From NCBI RefSeq assembly GCF_038148855.1, contig NZ_JBBVGR010000005.1, positions 1-64,000 of the forward strand: DNA of 64,000 nt, given 5' to 3'. Below are positions 24,988-34,977 of this stretch, in pieces; position 1 is the first letter of the stretch; every line of letters starts with the position of its first letter. The position numbers were made by a program, and so were the translations under genes. Source of the stretch: Phycobacter sedimenti. GTDB lineage: Bacteria; Pseudomonadota; Alphaproteobacteria; Rhodobacterales; Rhodobacteraceae. A model generated the notes under the pieces. That model saw only the letters and a program-made list of their open reading frames with translations. It did no database searches and was not told the origin of the DNA.

Positions 24988-26865
24988 ATGAAAAAACAGA
25001 ACGACAACCCAGCCGATCCGTTCAAGAAAGCCCTGGCCGAAGCGACCAAGGTGATGGCTGACGATGCGGAACTGTCGGTCAGCTATTCGGTCGATCCCGC
25101 CGGGCTGTCGGGCGACTCCATGCGTCTGCCGCAGGTCTCCCGCCGGATGACGCGGGAAGAGGTCTTGCTGGCGCGCGGCACGGCGGACGCGCTGGCGCTG
25201 CGGCACAAGTTCCACGACGACGGGGTCCATGCAAAATACGCGCCGCAGGGTGAAATGGCCCGCGACATCTACGAGGCGATGGAAACCGCTCGCTGCGAAG
25301 CAATGGGCGCGCGCCACATGCCCGGCACCGCGTCGAACATCGACGTCAAGATCCGCAACGAGGCGATCCGGCGCGGCTATGACCAGATGAAATCCTCTTC
25401 CGAGGCGCCGCTGGCTGCTGCCGCCGGATATCTGGTGCGCCAGATGGCAACCGGTCGCCCCCTGCCCGAAGGCGCTGCCAATGTGGCCGAGCTGTGGCGC
25501 GGCTTCATCGAGGCTGAAGCTGGGGAGACACTGGAAAACCTCGACGAAAAGATCGCCGATCAGGCGGAATTCGCCCGCTTTGCGCGCCAGATCATCACCG
25601 ATCTTGGCTATGGCGATCAGCTGGGCGACGACCCCGATCAGCTGGATGACGATCAGGACGATCAGGCCGAAGAGGACGCCGAAGAGCAGCCCGACCCCGA
25701 CAGCACCGGCGAGGACGACTCGGACGACGAGCAGGCCGATGCGGATGCTGAACAGGCGCAGGAACAGCAGCAGGACGAAAGCCAGGCTCAGGTCTCGATG
25801 GACGAGATGGCCGAGGACGAGCTGACCGAAGAGACCGAGATGCCCGACGGCGAGGCGCCACTGGATCCGCCCCCGCCGCCGCCGGTTTCCGAGGCTGACC
25901 CGGATTACAGGGTCTTCCTCGACACCCATGACGAGGAAATCGCCGCCGAAGACCTGGCCGAACCCGCCGAGTTGGAGCGCCTGCGCGCCTATCTGGACCA
26001 GCAGCTGGAACCGCTGAAAGGCGCGGTATCGCGTCTGGCAAACAAGTTGCAGCGCCGCCTGCAGGCGCAGCAGAACCGGTCCTGGGAATTCGACCTTGAG
26101 GAAGGCATTCTGGACGCAGGCCGTCTGGCACGGGTTGTCGCCAACCCGACCACCCCTCTGTCGTTCAAGCGCGAGAAGGACACCGAGTTCCGCGACACCG
26201 TGGTGACGCTGCTTCTGGACAACTCCGGTTCTATGCGTGGCCGCCCGATCTCGATCGCGGCGATCTGCGCCGATGTTCTGGCGCGTACCCTGGAGCGCTG
26301 CAACGTGAAGGTCGAGATCCTCGGCTTCACCACCCGTGCCTGGAAAGGGGGCCTCGCGCGCGAGGCCTGGCTGAACGAGGGCCGCCCGCAGCAGCCCGGC
26401 CGTCTGAACGATCTGCGCCACATCATCTACAAAGGGGCCGATGTGCCCTGGCGCCGAGCCCATCCCAACCTCGGCCTGATGATGAAAGAGGGCCTTTTGA
26501 AAGAAAATATCGACGGCGAGGCGCTGGAATGGGCGCACCGCCGCATGGTGGGCCGCCCCGAGGCGCGCAAGATTCTGATGGTGATTTCGGACGGCGCGCC
26601 GGTGGATGACTCGACGCTGTCGGTGAACCCTGCGAATTACCTGGAAAAACACCTGCGCGATGTGATCGCCATGGTGGAACGACGCAAACAGGTGGAGCTT
26701 CTTGCAATCGGCATCGGCCATGACGTGACCCGCTACTACGACCGCGCGGTCACGATCACGGATGTCGAGCAGTTGGCCGGGGCCATGACCGAGCAGCTCG
26801 CAGCGCTCTTTGACAGTGATCCGCGCGCACGGGCACGTGTTATGGGCATCAAGCGGGCCAGCTGA
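24988..26865 (+). CDS. cobT: Aerobic cobaltochelatase subunit CobT (VWA protein)
   Basis: About 625 residues from the ATG at 24988, which opens with the conserved MKKQNDNPADPFKKALAEAT; a frame from 24961 would add 9 residues. The N-terminal domain (to about 210) is followed by a strongly acidic disordered linker (residues about 215-300, rich in Asp, Glu and Gln). A C-terminal VWA domain carries the metal-ion adhesion motif TLLLDNSGSMRGRPI. CobT pairs with the CobS ring to form the cobaltochelatase motor. A short hairpin follows after the gene. It is cotranscribed with cobS with no terminator between them. Confidence 0.96.
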   Translation: MKKQNDNPADPFKKALAEATKVMADDAELSVSYSVDPAGLSGDSMRLPQVSRRMTREEVLLARGTADALALRHKFHDDGVHAKYAPQGEMARDIYEAMETARCEAMGARHMPGTASNIDVKIRNEAIRRGYDQMKSSSEAPLAAAAGYLVRQMATGRPLPEGAANVAELWRGFIEAEAGETLENLDEKIADQAEFARFARQIITDLGYGDQLGDDPDQLDDDQDDQAEEDAEEQPDPDSTGEDDSDDEQADADAEQAQEQQQDESQAQVSMDEMAEDELTEETEMPDGEAPLDPPPPPPVSEADPDYRVFLDTHDEEIAAEDLAEPAELERLRAYLDQQLEPLKGAVSRLANKLQRRLQAQQNRSWEFDLEEGILDAGRLARVVANPTTPLSFKREKDTEFRDTVVTLLLDNSGSMRGRPISIAAICADVLARTLERCNVKVEILGFTTRAWKGGLAREAWLNEGRPQQPGRLNDLRHIIYKGADVPWRRAHPNLGLMMKEGLLKENIDGEALEWAHRRMVGRPEARKILMVISDGAPVDDSTLSVNPANYLEKHLRDVIAMVERRKQVELLAIGIGHDVTRYYDRAVTITDVEQLAGAMTEQLAALFDSDPRARARVMGIKRAS

Positions 26866-26943
26866 TCCGCTTTTGCCGAACGGCGCAAGGCTCCCGCCCC
26901 CTTTCAGGCAGCCTCCCAGAAGCCGCCTAAAGCGTTGGGCGTG

Positions 26944-26963
26944 GCCGCGCCTGTTGGCGCGGC
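26944..26963. repeat. GC-rich hairpin between cobT and the M24 peptidase gene
   Basis: GCCGCGCC (26944-26951) pairs perfectly with GGCGCGGC (26956-26963) around TGTT, and flanking GGGC and GCCC allow extension. Sequence and setting resemble the larger palindrome at 66-96. It may serve as a terminator for cobT, though no T-tract follows. Confidence 0.5.
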
Positions 26964-27104
26964 GCCCGGCCCGCCCTCCGCCTTGCAATGGAAGTGGGCT
27001 TGCCTGCGCCAGGCGGATTTGAAACAACATCAACGCAGCCGATTTGCCGCGTCACGGCTTTTGCATGCCAACAGCCGGGCCTGCCGACAGAAGGAGTTTT
27101 CAGC

Positions 27105-28898
27105 ATGTATCAGTCTTTCGATGTGACGGCCCGCCCCGACCAGGGACCACCGCGATTGGCCGCACTCCGGCTGGAGATGAAACACAAAGGACTGGATGGT
27201 TTTCTGGTCCCCCGCGCCGATGCGCACCAGGGTGAATACGTTGCTGCCCGGGATGAACGCCTCTCCTGGCTGACCGGGTTTACCGGCTCTGCAGGGTTCT
27301 GCGCTGTCTTGCGGGAGCGCGCCGGAGTCTTCATCGACGGGCGCTATCGCACGCAGGTCAAACAGCAGGTCGACACACATGCCTATACCCCCGTGCCCTG
27401 GCCCGAGGTACAATTGCACGACTGGCTGAAAGAGCAACTGCCAGAAGGTGGGCGCATCGGGTTTGATCCATGGCTGCACGCAGCGGGTCAGATCTCTGCC
27501 CTGCGCCAGAAACTCGAGGGCGCTGGCATCCGCCTGGAGGCCTGCGACAACCTGGTTGACCGCATCTGGGAGGATCAGCCCCCTGCCCCCATGAAGCCCG
27601 TGGTCGCGCACCCGGACGCTTACGCCGGAGAAAGCGCCGCTGACAAATGCGCGCGGCTTGCCAAAGATCTGGAAAACGCCGGACAGACTGCCGCCCTGAT
27701 CACCCTGCCCGACAGCATCATGTGGCTGCTCAATATTCGCGGCTCGGACATCCCGCGCAATCCTGTCGCCCATGGCTTTGCCATCCTGCACTGCGATGCA
27801 CGCGTGGATCTGTTCATGACGCAAGAGAAACTGGAGGGGCTGTCAGACCACCTTGGCGCTTCGGTCACGCCACATTCCCCCGAAGCCTTTCTCGACACTG
27901 TGGCATCGCTCAACGGCAGCGTAACCGTCGACATCGATACGATCCCACACATCGTTGCCGAGACCCTTGGCGAGCGCCTTGTTCCCGCCGGGGATCCCTG
28001 CGCCCTGCCGAAGGCCTGCAAGAACGCAGCCGAAATCGAGGGCAGCGCCGCCGCACATCTGCGCGATGGGGCGGCCGTGGTCGAGCTTCTGGCCTGGCTG
28101 GATGCCCAGGCCCCGGGAACGATCACCGAAATCGACGTGGTCAAAAAGCTGGAAGAGCTGCGCCGAAGGGACGAACGGCTGCGCGATATCAGTTTCGATA
28201 CAATCGCGGGCACCGGCGCGAATGGAGCGGTGATCCACTACCGGGTCACAACCGAAACAGACACTGTTCTCAGTAACGGCGATCTTCTGGTTCTCGATAG
28301 CGGCGGGCAGTATCTAGACGGCACCACCGACATCACCCGCACCATCGCAATCGGAACACCCGGAGATGAAGAGCGCGCCGCCTTCACCCGCGTGCTGCAG
28401 TGCATGATCGCCATGTCGCGCCTGCGCTGGCCCAAGGGGCTTTCGGGACGCGACATCGAAGCAATTGGCCGCATGCCGCTGTGGCTTGCCGGGCAGGACT
28501 TCAATCACGGCCTCGGCCACGGTGTTGGCGCCTATCTGAGCGTTCATGAAGGGCCCCAGCGGCTCAGCCGGGCCTCTGCGGTGCCCTTGCAGACCGGCAT
28601 GATCCTGTCCAATGAGCCGGGCTACTACCGCGAAGGGGCCTTTGGCATCCGCATCGAAAACCTGATCGTTGCTCAAACCGCCCCAGGCCTGCCCGGCGGC
28701 GATGAAGAGCGCGAGATGCTCAACTGGCGGACACTGACCTTCGCCCCGATCGACCGGCGGCTGATTGACGCAGATCTGCTATCAAGGGAGGAACGCGACT
28801 GGCTGAACGCCTATCATGCCGAGGTCGCCCAGAAAATCCGACCTTACGTCAGCCCGGCCGCGCAGGCCTGGCTGGATGACGCGACGGCCGCGATCTGA
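27105..28898 (+). CDS. Xaa-Pro aminopeptidase (M24B family)
   Basis: A 597-residue three-domain aminopeptidase P. Two creatinase-like N-terminal domains (residues about 15-300) precede the pita-bread catalytic domain. Metal ligands are visible in order: LLVLDSGGQYLDGTTDITRT (two Asp), FNHGLGHGVGAYLSVHEGP (His), ILSNEPGYYREGAFG (Glu) and IRIENLIV (Glu). It splits the N-terminal residue from peptides with proline in position two. The frame opens at 26988, but the ATG at 27105 has AAGGAG at ideal spacing and starts the usual MYQSFDVTARP. The cytoplasmic location is inferred from the lack of a signal peptide. Confidence 0.95.
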   Translation: MYQSFDVTARPDQGPPRLAALRLEMKHKGLDGFLVPRADAHQGEYVAARDERLSWLTGFTGSAGFCAVLRERAGVFIDGRYRTQVKQQVDTHAYTPVPWPEVQLHDWLKEQLPEGGRIGFDPWLHAAGQISALRQKLEGAGIRLEACDNLVDRIWEDQPPAPMKPVVAHPDAYAGESAADKCARLAKDLENAGQTAALITLPDSIMWLLNIRGSDIPRNPVAHGFAILHCDARVDLFMTQEKLEGLSDHLGASVTPHSPEAFLDTVASLNGSVTVDIDTIPHIVAETLGERLVPAGDPCALPKACKNAAEIEGSAAAHLRDGAAVVELLAWLDAQAPGTITEIDVVKKLEELRRRDERLRDISFDTIAGTGANGAVIHYRVTTETDTVLSNGDLLVLDSGGQYLDGTTDITRTIAIGTPGDEERAAFTRVLQCMIAMSRLRWPKGLSGRDIEAIGRMPLWLAGQDFNHGLGHGVGAYLSVHEGPQRLSRASAVPLQTGMILSNEPGYYREGAFGIRIENLIVAQTAPGLPGGDEEREMLNWRTLTFAPIDRRLIDADLLSREERDWLNAYHAEVAQKIRPYVSPAAQAWLDDATAAI

Positions 28899-28961
28899 TA
28901 CCCCCATGTTACAAAGGGCGGGCAAGACGACATTGGACACTGACGAGATGGGAAAGAACAC

Positions 28962-29303
28962 ATGAGCACTATTCGAATTCGCAAAGCAGAAGGGACCTGG
29001 GTGGTCCGCTCGGGCGGCGCCGTTCTTGGCGAGACAAGCCGTGCACTGGAGCTGAGCGAGGACGGATACGCCCCGGTAATCTACTTTCCGCGCGAAGATG
29101 TGGCGATGGCCTTTCTCGATCCCAGCAGCAAGGCCAGCCACTGTCCGCACAAGGGCGATGCCTCATACTATTCAATCGTGAACAAGTCCTCGGTAACCGA
29201 GGACGCCGCCTGGAGCTACGAAGACCCGAACGAGGCAGCTGCTGAAATCAAGGGGTATCTGGCGTTTCATTCCAGCGATACCGTGAAGGTGGAGCAGCTC
29301 TGA
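28962..29303 (+). CDS. DUF427 domain protein
   Basis: A 113-residue small beta-barrel-like protein of the DUF427 family. Typical segments are WVVRSGGAVLGETSRALEL, PVIYFPREDVAMAFLDPS, SHCPHKGDASYYSIV and the conserved WSYEDPNEAAAEIKGYLAFH. The biochemical role of the family is not established. The ATG is preceded by GGGAAAGAACAC. It is separated by 63 bp from the M24 peptidase gene and may be cotranscribed with it. Confidence 0.9.
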   Translation: MSTIRIRKAEGTWVVRSGGAVLGETSRALELSEDGYAPVIYFPREDVAMAFLDPSSKASHCPHKGDASYYSIVNKSSVTEDAAWSYEDPNEAAAEIKGYLAFHSSDTVKVEQL

Positions 29304-29432
29304 CCTCCGGGCCCTGCCACCACGAAAAAGCAATCCTGACTGCTTCCTGCAGATCGGCAGGGCAGATGACAGATTAAGCTCGTCTTTCCGAGCGCGGCCC
29401 GGAAAAACAGACAGAGCTGACGTAAACCAGCC

Positions 29433-29624
29433 TTACAGCAGAACGCAGCGGGTCAAGTGTCGCTTGGCCTGCTCCAACGCTTCGCCGGAGCCAAAGACGT
29501 TAGCCTCTTTGGCGCATTCGATTGCGTAGTTGACCAAGGCTTGTAGGGCCGCCTGTTCTTTGTCCTGCTCGCTCAATTTGTTTTTTGTTTCGACCTCTTG
29601 CGGGTCGAATTCATAAGTACGCAT
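29433..29624 (-). CDS. Small hypothetical protein, 63 residues
   Basis: A short soluble acidic protein (MRTYEFDPQEVETKNKLSEQ at the start) that is almost all helical, with two cysteines. GGAAGGGAAATT before the ATG is a strong ribosome binding site, which supports a real gene despite the size. It is divergent from the LysR gene, sharing a 91-bp intergenic region, so it could be a target of that regulator. No family was recognised. Confidence 0.62.
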   Translation of the reverse strand: MRTYEFDPQEVETKNKLSEQDKEQAALQALVNYAIECAKEANVFGSGEALEQAKRHLTRCVLL

Positions 29625-29715
29625 AATTTCCCTTCCGCACCCAAGTAACGCCCGTTACTGTTAACCATAGTTCACAACAGCTTTGGTCCAATCAAGCGAA
29701 AGACATAATTTATAC

Positions 29716-30618
29716 ATGCGTGACGTAGATGCATCGCAATTAAGTGGCCGTTTGTTGCGCGTTTTCATCACGGTCTACGACGAAATGTCGGTCAGCAAGG
29801 CGGCTGAACGATTGGACACCAGCCAATCGACCGTCAGCCACAACCTTGAAAAGCTGCGCAGCATTGTTGGTGACAAGCTGTTTCTTCCCTCGGGGCGCGG
29901 AATTGTTCCAAGCGCGCGTGCCGAACGTCTTGCGCCGAAGGTCAGGCGTCTTCTGGCGCAGATGGATGCGCTTCTGGATACCGGGGACTACGTGCCGCAC
30001 ACGGATCCGGATCCTTTTGTGGTCGCGACCAACGGTGGCGTGCTCGTCCCGCATGTAAACCGGATATGCCAGACAATCTGGAAGGAAATCCCCTCCAAAC
30101 AGATGATTTTCCGCGAACTTGGCACACGTGGGAATGCCGAAGCCGTTCTTGGCCGTGCAGAAGCGGATTTTGTCATCACACCACGGCCGGCCAACTACCC
30201 TGTTACCTTGTGCCATACACATCTGTTCACCGAAGAATTCAGGGTCTTCTATGACCCCGCACAACGCGGGCCCATCACGGATGTTTACGACTACAGCGCA
30301 GCGCGTCATGCGATCCTTGACTTCGGCAGTTCCGCCAAGAGCATCGTGCAAACCACTCTGGACGATCTCAACCTTTCCCGGTCGGTCGCTGTCAAAGTGC
30401 CAAATGTCTGGCTTCTGGCCGAAGTGATCCGTGGAACGGATATGATCGCAACCCTGCCCAGGATGCTGGAACATTCGGCCTTTCGCCATCTTGAGCATTG
30501 CCAGTTACCGCTCAGCATTCCGGCGGCCCGTTTCGATTTGATCTGGCATCAGCGCTATGATGACAGCGCGCGCCTGCGTTGGCTCCGTGAGACCCTGACA
30601 GGCGTTTTCAAGAGCTGA
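29716..30618 (+). CDS. LysR family transcriptional regulator
   Basis: About 300 residues from the ATG at 29716 (a TTG at 29683 is an alternative). The N-terminal winged helix-turn-helix is clear: RLLRVFITVYDEMSVSKAAE, then RLDTSQSTVSHNLEKLRSIV and GDKLFLPSGRGIVPSARAER. The rest is the two-lobed substrate-binding domain. Such proteins usually activate a divergent gene, here the 63-residue frame ending at 29433, but the inducer is unknown. AT-rich sequence with GTTACTG and GTTAACC lies upstream and may hold operator half-sites. It is convergent with the ClC channel gene. Confidence 0.92.
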   Translation: MRDVDASQLSGRLLRVFITVYDEMSVSKAAERLDTSQSTVSHNLEKLRSIVGDKLFLPSGRGIVPSARAERLAPKVRRLLAQMDALLDTGDYVPHTDPDPFVVATNGGVLVPHVNRICQTIWKEIPSKQMIFRELGTRGNAEAVLGRAEADFVITPRPANYPVTLCHTHLFTEEFRVFYDPAQRGPITDVYDYSAARHAILDFGSSAKSIVQTTLDDLNLSRSVAVKVPNVWLLAEVIRGTDMIATLPRMLEHSAFRHLEHCQLPLSIPAARFDLIWHQRYDDSARLRWLRETLTGVFKS

Positions 30619-30654
30619 ACCCAGTGTTCCGCCATGTCTTACGGACGGCGCGGC

Positions 30655-32370
30655 CTAGCTGTGTTCTTCCGCGGCCGTGGCAACCAGCGCCCTGTTGTAG
30701 GCCTTCAGCGCATCGACATGATACAGCGCCCCAAGCAGACACCCCGTGTTTTCTGTTCCGGCAGATGTCACGGTTTGACCGTCGGACTTGCTATCCACAA
30801 CCGGGAGATAGGCCACATCCGCCCGGTCGAACACCGGTAGCGCCGCCTCGAGTGTCTGCTCCGAACGCAATACCAGCCCCTGTTCGATCAGGCTGGCGCA
30901 GTCCTCTTCCGAGGGGCAGCGCGGGTCCCCAATGGGACGCATGAGGCTGCCGACTCCGAGAACGGCCAGCAGATAGGCCTGCGGTCCGGCTGCGCAATGG
31001 ATGTTGCGCCGCTCAAGTTGCGTCAGGAAGAAAGAGCGATCCACCAACCGCGAGGCCAGCGCCGTCGAAAGGGAGACCGCCACCATGACCGCAAGGCCGA
31101 TCTGCCAGTCGCCCGTCAGTTCGAACACGATTAGCGTGGTCGAAATCGGCGCACCAAGAACCGCCGCCGCAACAGCGCCCATGCCGGCAAAGGCGTACAA
31201 GGTATGGGTGCCAGAGACATCAGGCAGGACAGACGTCGCGATCAGCCCAAAGGCCAGCCCGGTCATCGCGCCGATCATCAAGGACGGGGAAAACACCCCT
31301 CCCCCCATGCGGCCTCCCATGGTGACGGCAACCGCAGCGGCTTTGACCAGACTGAAAAGGATCGCCTGCGAGAGCACCAGGCCACCGGTCAGGGCCAGGA
31401 CGGTGGTTTCATAGCCGACACCGATGATATGGGGAAACCAGATCGCGATCAGCCCAAGCAGCGCGCCCGAGACAGCCGGGCGCAGCCAGCGTGGCAGCGA
31501 CAGGGCGTTCTGCACTTCGGTTCCCAGGCTGTCGGCCCAAAAGATCGACCGCATCAGGATCACGGCAACCAGCCCGCACACCAGCCCGAGCATCAGGAAG
31601 GCCGGCAGTTCCACGTAGAACTGCAACGCACCCGGCGTGTTCAGCGTAAACTCGGTCACATCCCCGTATTCGAGCCGGTTGATCACGGTTCCGGCGACCG
31701 AGGCGATCACGATCGGCGCAAAGGCATGCACCGCGAAGTGACGCAGGACCACCTCCAGCGCGAACAAAGCCCCGGCGATGGGGGCATTGAAGCTGGCGGA
31801 AACCGCCGCAGCAACCGCGCACCCCAACAGATCACGCCCGGTGATGCCATCTGCCTTGATCCGGTCACTCACCCAGCTTGAGATCACCCCCGCCAAATGC
31901 ACAACAGGGCCTTCGCGCCCCGATGAGCCCCCCGTGGACAGGGTCAGAAAAGATGCCAGGGCAGAGCCAAGACCCTCGCGGATTTCCACGCGACCATTGC
32001 GCATCGCGGCCCCCTCGATCACATCCGCGACCGAGCGCACCCGCCCATCGGGCGTGAAATAGTGCAGGATCAATCCAACGATCAGCCCGCCCACCGTTGG
32101 AATGATCAGCAGCACATACCAGGGCAGGCCTTCCGCAAAACTGTGCAGGTAGTTGATGTCATCCGCCCCATAGACCCAAGCCTGCAAGGCCGTGATCCCT
32201 TTTCGAAAGGCCAGCGCTGCAAATCCTGCGGCGACGCCGATCAGGAGGGCTATCAGCCAGAACTGAAACTGGCTCGGGCCGCGGTGCAAGAGAATGCGCC
32301 AGATATCGCTCAGCCATGCCACCCCCTGCAGGGATAGGGCCCTAATTCCGGTTCTGGGGTGTTCCGCCAT
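30655..32370 (-). CDS. ClC family chloride channel/antiporter with C-terminal CBS region
   Basis: A 571-residue membrane protein with about ten or more hydrophobic helices. Signature motifs are the anion pore GSSGREGPVVHLAG (with the gating Glu), FNAPIAGALFALE and GGRMGGGVFSPSLMIGA. The C-terminal 120 residues are cytoplasmic and look like a CBS pair, of which the second half (LRSEQTLEAALPVFDRADVA, then YLPVVDS and LLGALYHVDALKAYN) is clear and the first is degenerate. It may move chloride in exchange for protons. Whether it is a channel or an antiporter needs the proton-glutamate position, which was not resolved. It ends 36 bp from the LysR gene, convergent. Confidence 0.93.
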   Translation of the reverse strand: MAEHPRTGIRALSLQGVAWLSDIWRILLHRGPSQFQFWLIALLIGVAAGFAALAFRKGITALQAWVYGADDINYLHSFAEGLPWYVLLIIPTVGGLIVGLILHYFTPDGRVRSVADVIEGAAMRNGRVEIREGLGSALASFLTLSTGGSSGREGPVVHLAGVISSWVSDRIKADGITGRDLLGCAVAAAVSASFNAPIAGALFALEVVLRHFAVHAFAPIVIASVAGTVINRLEYGDVTEFTLNTPGALQFYVELPAFLMLGLVCGLVAVILMRSIFWADSLGTEVQNALSLPRWLRPAVSGALLGLIAIWFPHIIGVGYETTVLALTGGLVLSQAILFSLVKAAAVAVTMGGRMGGGVFSPSLMIGAMTGLAFGLIATSVLPDVSGTHTLYAFAGMGAVAAAVLGAPISTTLIVFELTGDWQIGLAVMVAVSLSTALASRLVDRSFFLTQLERRNIHCAAGPQAYLLAVLGVGSLMRPIGDPRCPSEEDCASLIEQGLVLRSEQTLEAALPVFDRADVAYLPVVDSKSDGQTVTSAGTENTGCLLGALYHVDALKAYNRALVATAAEEHS

Positions 32371-32457
32371 GCCGCGCCTTCACAAAAACTGCATAACCCA
32401 TTTAGGCAGAACAGATTGCCAAACTGCAAACCCTTTGCCGCACAGGCGACAACAACC

Positions 32458-34104
32458 TTATCCGGTCAGCAGGGCACCGGCGGCCGCGCGCGCTTCCTGG
32501 GTGATCGTGTCGCCAGACACCATTCGGGCGATTTCATCGACCCGCTCAGCCGCACTCAGTGGCACGACCTCGGACAGTGTCATGCCATTCGAAACCTGTT
32601 TTTGCACCCGCCAGTGATGCGCGCCCTGGGCGGCCACCTGCGGTGAATGGGTGACAACGAGCACCTGCCCGCCTTCGGCCAGAGACTTCAGTCGCCGCCC
32701 CACGGCATCAGCTGTGGCCCCTCCGACCCCGCGATCAATCTCGTCGAAGATCAGCGTCTTGTCCTGCTCATCCCCACGCAGACAGACCTTAAGCGCCAGC
32801 AGAAACCGGCTGAGTTCGCCGCCCGAGGCGATCTTGTTCAATGGTCCCGCCGGGGCACCGGGGTTGGTGGCCACCGTAAAGGCGACTTCGTCATAGCCCT
32901 CGGGGCCGGACTGGCCTTTTGCAATCCGCGTTTCAAAAACCGCGCGCTCCATCTTGAGGGGCGCCAGCTCCGCCATCACCGCTTTGTCGAGGGCCGAGGC
33001 CTGCTTGCGGCGCAGGTCGCTCAACGCCTCGGCCGCTTTTGCATAGCATTCCTCCGCCTGGCGCAAGGCGGCCTCCTGATCGGCAAGATCTTGATCGCCG
33101 GCATCCAGTGCCGCGAGTTTTGCGCGCAAAGCATCTGCATGAATGGACAAATCGTCCGGCAAGACGTCATGCTTGCGGGCCATGGCACGGATGGCAAACA
33201 GCCGCTCTTCGCAGGCTTCAAGGTCCGCCGGGTTGAAGTCGAGGCTTTCCAGAACCCGCTCGACCCCGTCCTGGGCATCTGCCAGTTCGATCATGGCGCG
33301 GCTGAGGGCTGCCAGCGGTTCATCAAGGCCTGCTTCCTCGGCGCCTGTGACCCCTTCCAGCCAGCGCTGCGCCTCACCCATGGCGGGATCGGCGCCTTCG
33401 CTCAGCAACGCATGAGCGCGCGCGATGTCGCCGCGGATCCGCTCGGCGCCCTGCATCTGGCGGCGACGGGCATCCAGCGCCTCATCCTCACCGGGTTCCG
33501 GCGCCAGCTTGTCGAGTTCCGCAACGGCGTGGCGCAGGAAATCCTCTTCGGCTTTCACCGCATCAAGCGCCGCACGGGTTGCCTCGACCGTTTTGCGCGC
33601 GCGGGCCATGTCGACCCAGGCGCTGCGGGTGACCGCCAGGGCCTTTTCAGCCCCGGCAAAGGCGTCCAGAAGGCTTCGATGGCCCTTGGGGTCCAGAAGC
33701 CCGCGATCATCATGCTGACCGTGCAGTTCCACCAGCGTTTCGGACAGGGCGCGCAGCACCTCTCCCGAGCAGCGCCGGTCATTGACCCAGGCCGTCTTGC
33801 GCCCCTCGGAGGTATTGACCCGTCGCAGGATCAACTCGCGGCCCGCGGGCAGGCCCGCCTCTTCCAGAACGCGATGCGCCGGATGCCCTTCGGAAAGGTC
33901 GAACTCCGCCACCACCTCGCCCTGTTTGGCCCCCTGGCGGACAAGCTCGGCCCGCCCGCGCCAGCCCAGCACGAAGCCAAGCGAATCCAGAAGAATCGAC
34001 TTCCCGGCGCCGGTCTCGCCGGTCAGCACATTGAGACCCGGCTGAAAGTTCAGCTCAAGGTGATCGATGATCAGGATGTCGCGAATATCAAGCGCACGCA
34101 GCAT
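32458..34104 (-). CDS. recN: DNA repair protein RecN
   Basis: A 548-residue SMC-like ATPase for double-strand-break repair. The Walker A motif GETGAGKSILLDSLGF lies in the N-terminal ATPase half, and long coiled coils fill the middle. The C-terminal half has the signature SGGELSRFLLALKVCLRGDE and Walker B TLIFDEIDRGVGGATADAVG. It is the last gene of the long leftward run that begins with mraZ and lies 24 bp after bamD, an arrangement (lpxC-bamD-recN) common in Alphaproteobacteria. Length is normal. Confidence 0.96.
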   Translation of the reverse strand: MLRALDIRDILIIDHLELNFQPGLNVLTGETGAGKSILLDSLGFVLGWRGRAELVRQGAKQGEVVAEFDLSEGHPAHRVLEEAGLPAGRELILRRVNTSEGRKTAWVNDRRCSGEVLRALSETLVELHGQHDDRGLLDPKGHRSLLDAFAGAEKALAVTRSAWVDMARARKTVEATRAALDAVKAEEDFLRHAVAELDKLAPEPGEDEALDARRRQMQGAERIRGDIARAHALLSEGADPAMGEAQRWLEGVTGAEEAGLDEPLAALSRAMIELADAQDGVERVLESLDFNPADLEACEERLFAIRAMARKHDVLPDDLSIHADALRAKLAALDAGDQDLADQEAALRQAEECYAKAAEALSDLRRKQASALDKAVMAELAPLKMERAVFETRIAKGQSGPEGYDEVAFTVATNPGAPAGPLNKIASGGELSRFLLALKVCLRGDEQDKTLIFDEIDRGVGGATADAVGRRLKSLAEGGQVLVVTHSPQVAAQGAHHWRVQKQVSNGMTLSEVVPLSAAERVDEIARMVSGDTITQEARAAAGALLTG

Positions 34105-34128
34105 TACATTGCCCCGTTGCCAGCGCCC

Positions 34129-34977
34129 TTACAGCCACTGGCCTTTGATCGACTGGCGGTAGATCTGGCTCAGCCAGTTGTTGCCTCGGTCACGCATTTT
34201 CAGCCCTTGCGAGGTCAACAGTGTGTAACTGTCCTCGTACCATTCGGTCGACTGGTAGTTATGTCCAAGAATGGCGCCTGCGGTCTGGGCCTCTTCTGTC
34301 AGGCCAAGCGACAGGTAAGCCTCAACCAGGCGGTGCAACGCCTCGGGCGTGTGGCTTGTGGTCTGGAAATCCTCAACCACCACCCGGAAACGGTTGATGG
34401 CCGATGTATAGTGCTTCTTGCGCAGGTAGTAACGGCCGATTTCCATTTCCTTGGCCGCCAGATGGTCAAACGCCAGATCGAACTTAAGGATCGCCGAACT
34501 GGCGTATTCGCTATCCGGATAAACCTCGATCACGGTGCGCAGCGCCTGCAGGGCCTGAAAGGTCAGACCCTGATCCCGGCCAACCTCGTCAATCTGGTCA
34601 TAATAGCTGAGCGCAAGAAGATACTGCGCATAGGCGGCGTCTTCCTCGGTCGGGTAGAAGTCGATGAACCGCTGCGCAGCGGCGCGGCTGTTTTCGTAGT
34701 CCTTGGATCTGTGCAGGGAATAGGCCTGCATGATCAGCGCCTGCTTTGCCCACTCTGAATAGGGATACAGCCGCTCGATCTCGGAGAAGTAGAAGGCTGC
34801 GTCCTTTGAGCGATTGCGCTGCAGTTCGAATTCACCGCGCTCGAAAATCTGCTTGGGCGTATAGTCGTCCAGCGGGGTTGAACTCTCCGCGGCTCCACCG
34901 TCGCCGCCGCAGCCCGACAGCACAGCCATCACAAGAACCGCGCCGATGAATTTGGCTCCTGCCCTGATGCCGATCAT
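34129..34977 (-). CDS. bamD: Outer membrane assembly lipoprotein BamD
   Basis: A 282-residue lipoprotein with a signal peptide ending in the lipobox VLSGCGG (lipidated Cys at about residue 23). The mature protein has five TPR-like repeats; recognisable pieces are PKQIFERGEFELQRNRSKDA, RLYPYSEWAKQALIMQAYSL and LGRYYLRKKHYTSAINRF-like segments. BamD is the essential partner of BamA in the beta-barrel assembly complex. It lies between lpxC and recN. The short gap to lpxC (264 bp) carries no gene and could hold a promoter. Confidence 0.95.
   Translation of the reverse strand: MIGIRAGAKFIGAVLVMAVLSGCGGDGGAAESSTPLDDYTPKQIFERGEFELQRNRSKDAAFYFSEIERLYPYSEWAKQALIMQAYSLHRSKDYENSRAAAQRFIDFYPTEEDAAYAQYLLALSYYDQIDEVGRDQGLTFQALQALRTVIEVYPDSEYASSAILKFDLAFDHLAAKEMEIGRYYLRKKHYTSAINRFRVVVEDFQTTSHTPEALHRLVEAYLSLGLTEEAQTAGAILGHNYQSTEWYEDSYTLLTSQGLKMRDRGNNWLSQIYRQSIKGQWL

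Noticed and set aside
26810..27126. Short plus-strand frames between cobT and the M24 peptidase gene
   Set aside because: They overlap the end of cobT, the GC-rich hairpin and the peptidase ribosome site; no motif.
29650..29672. CtrA site at GTTACTGTTAACC before the LysR gene
   Set aside because: The half-sites are only three bases apart, not seven, so the spacing does not fit CtrA.
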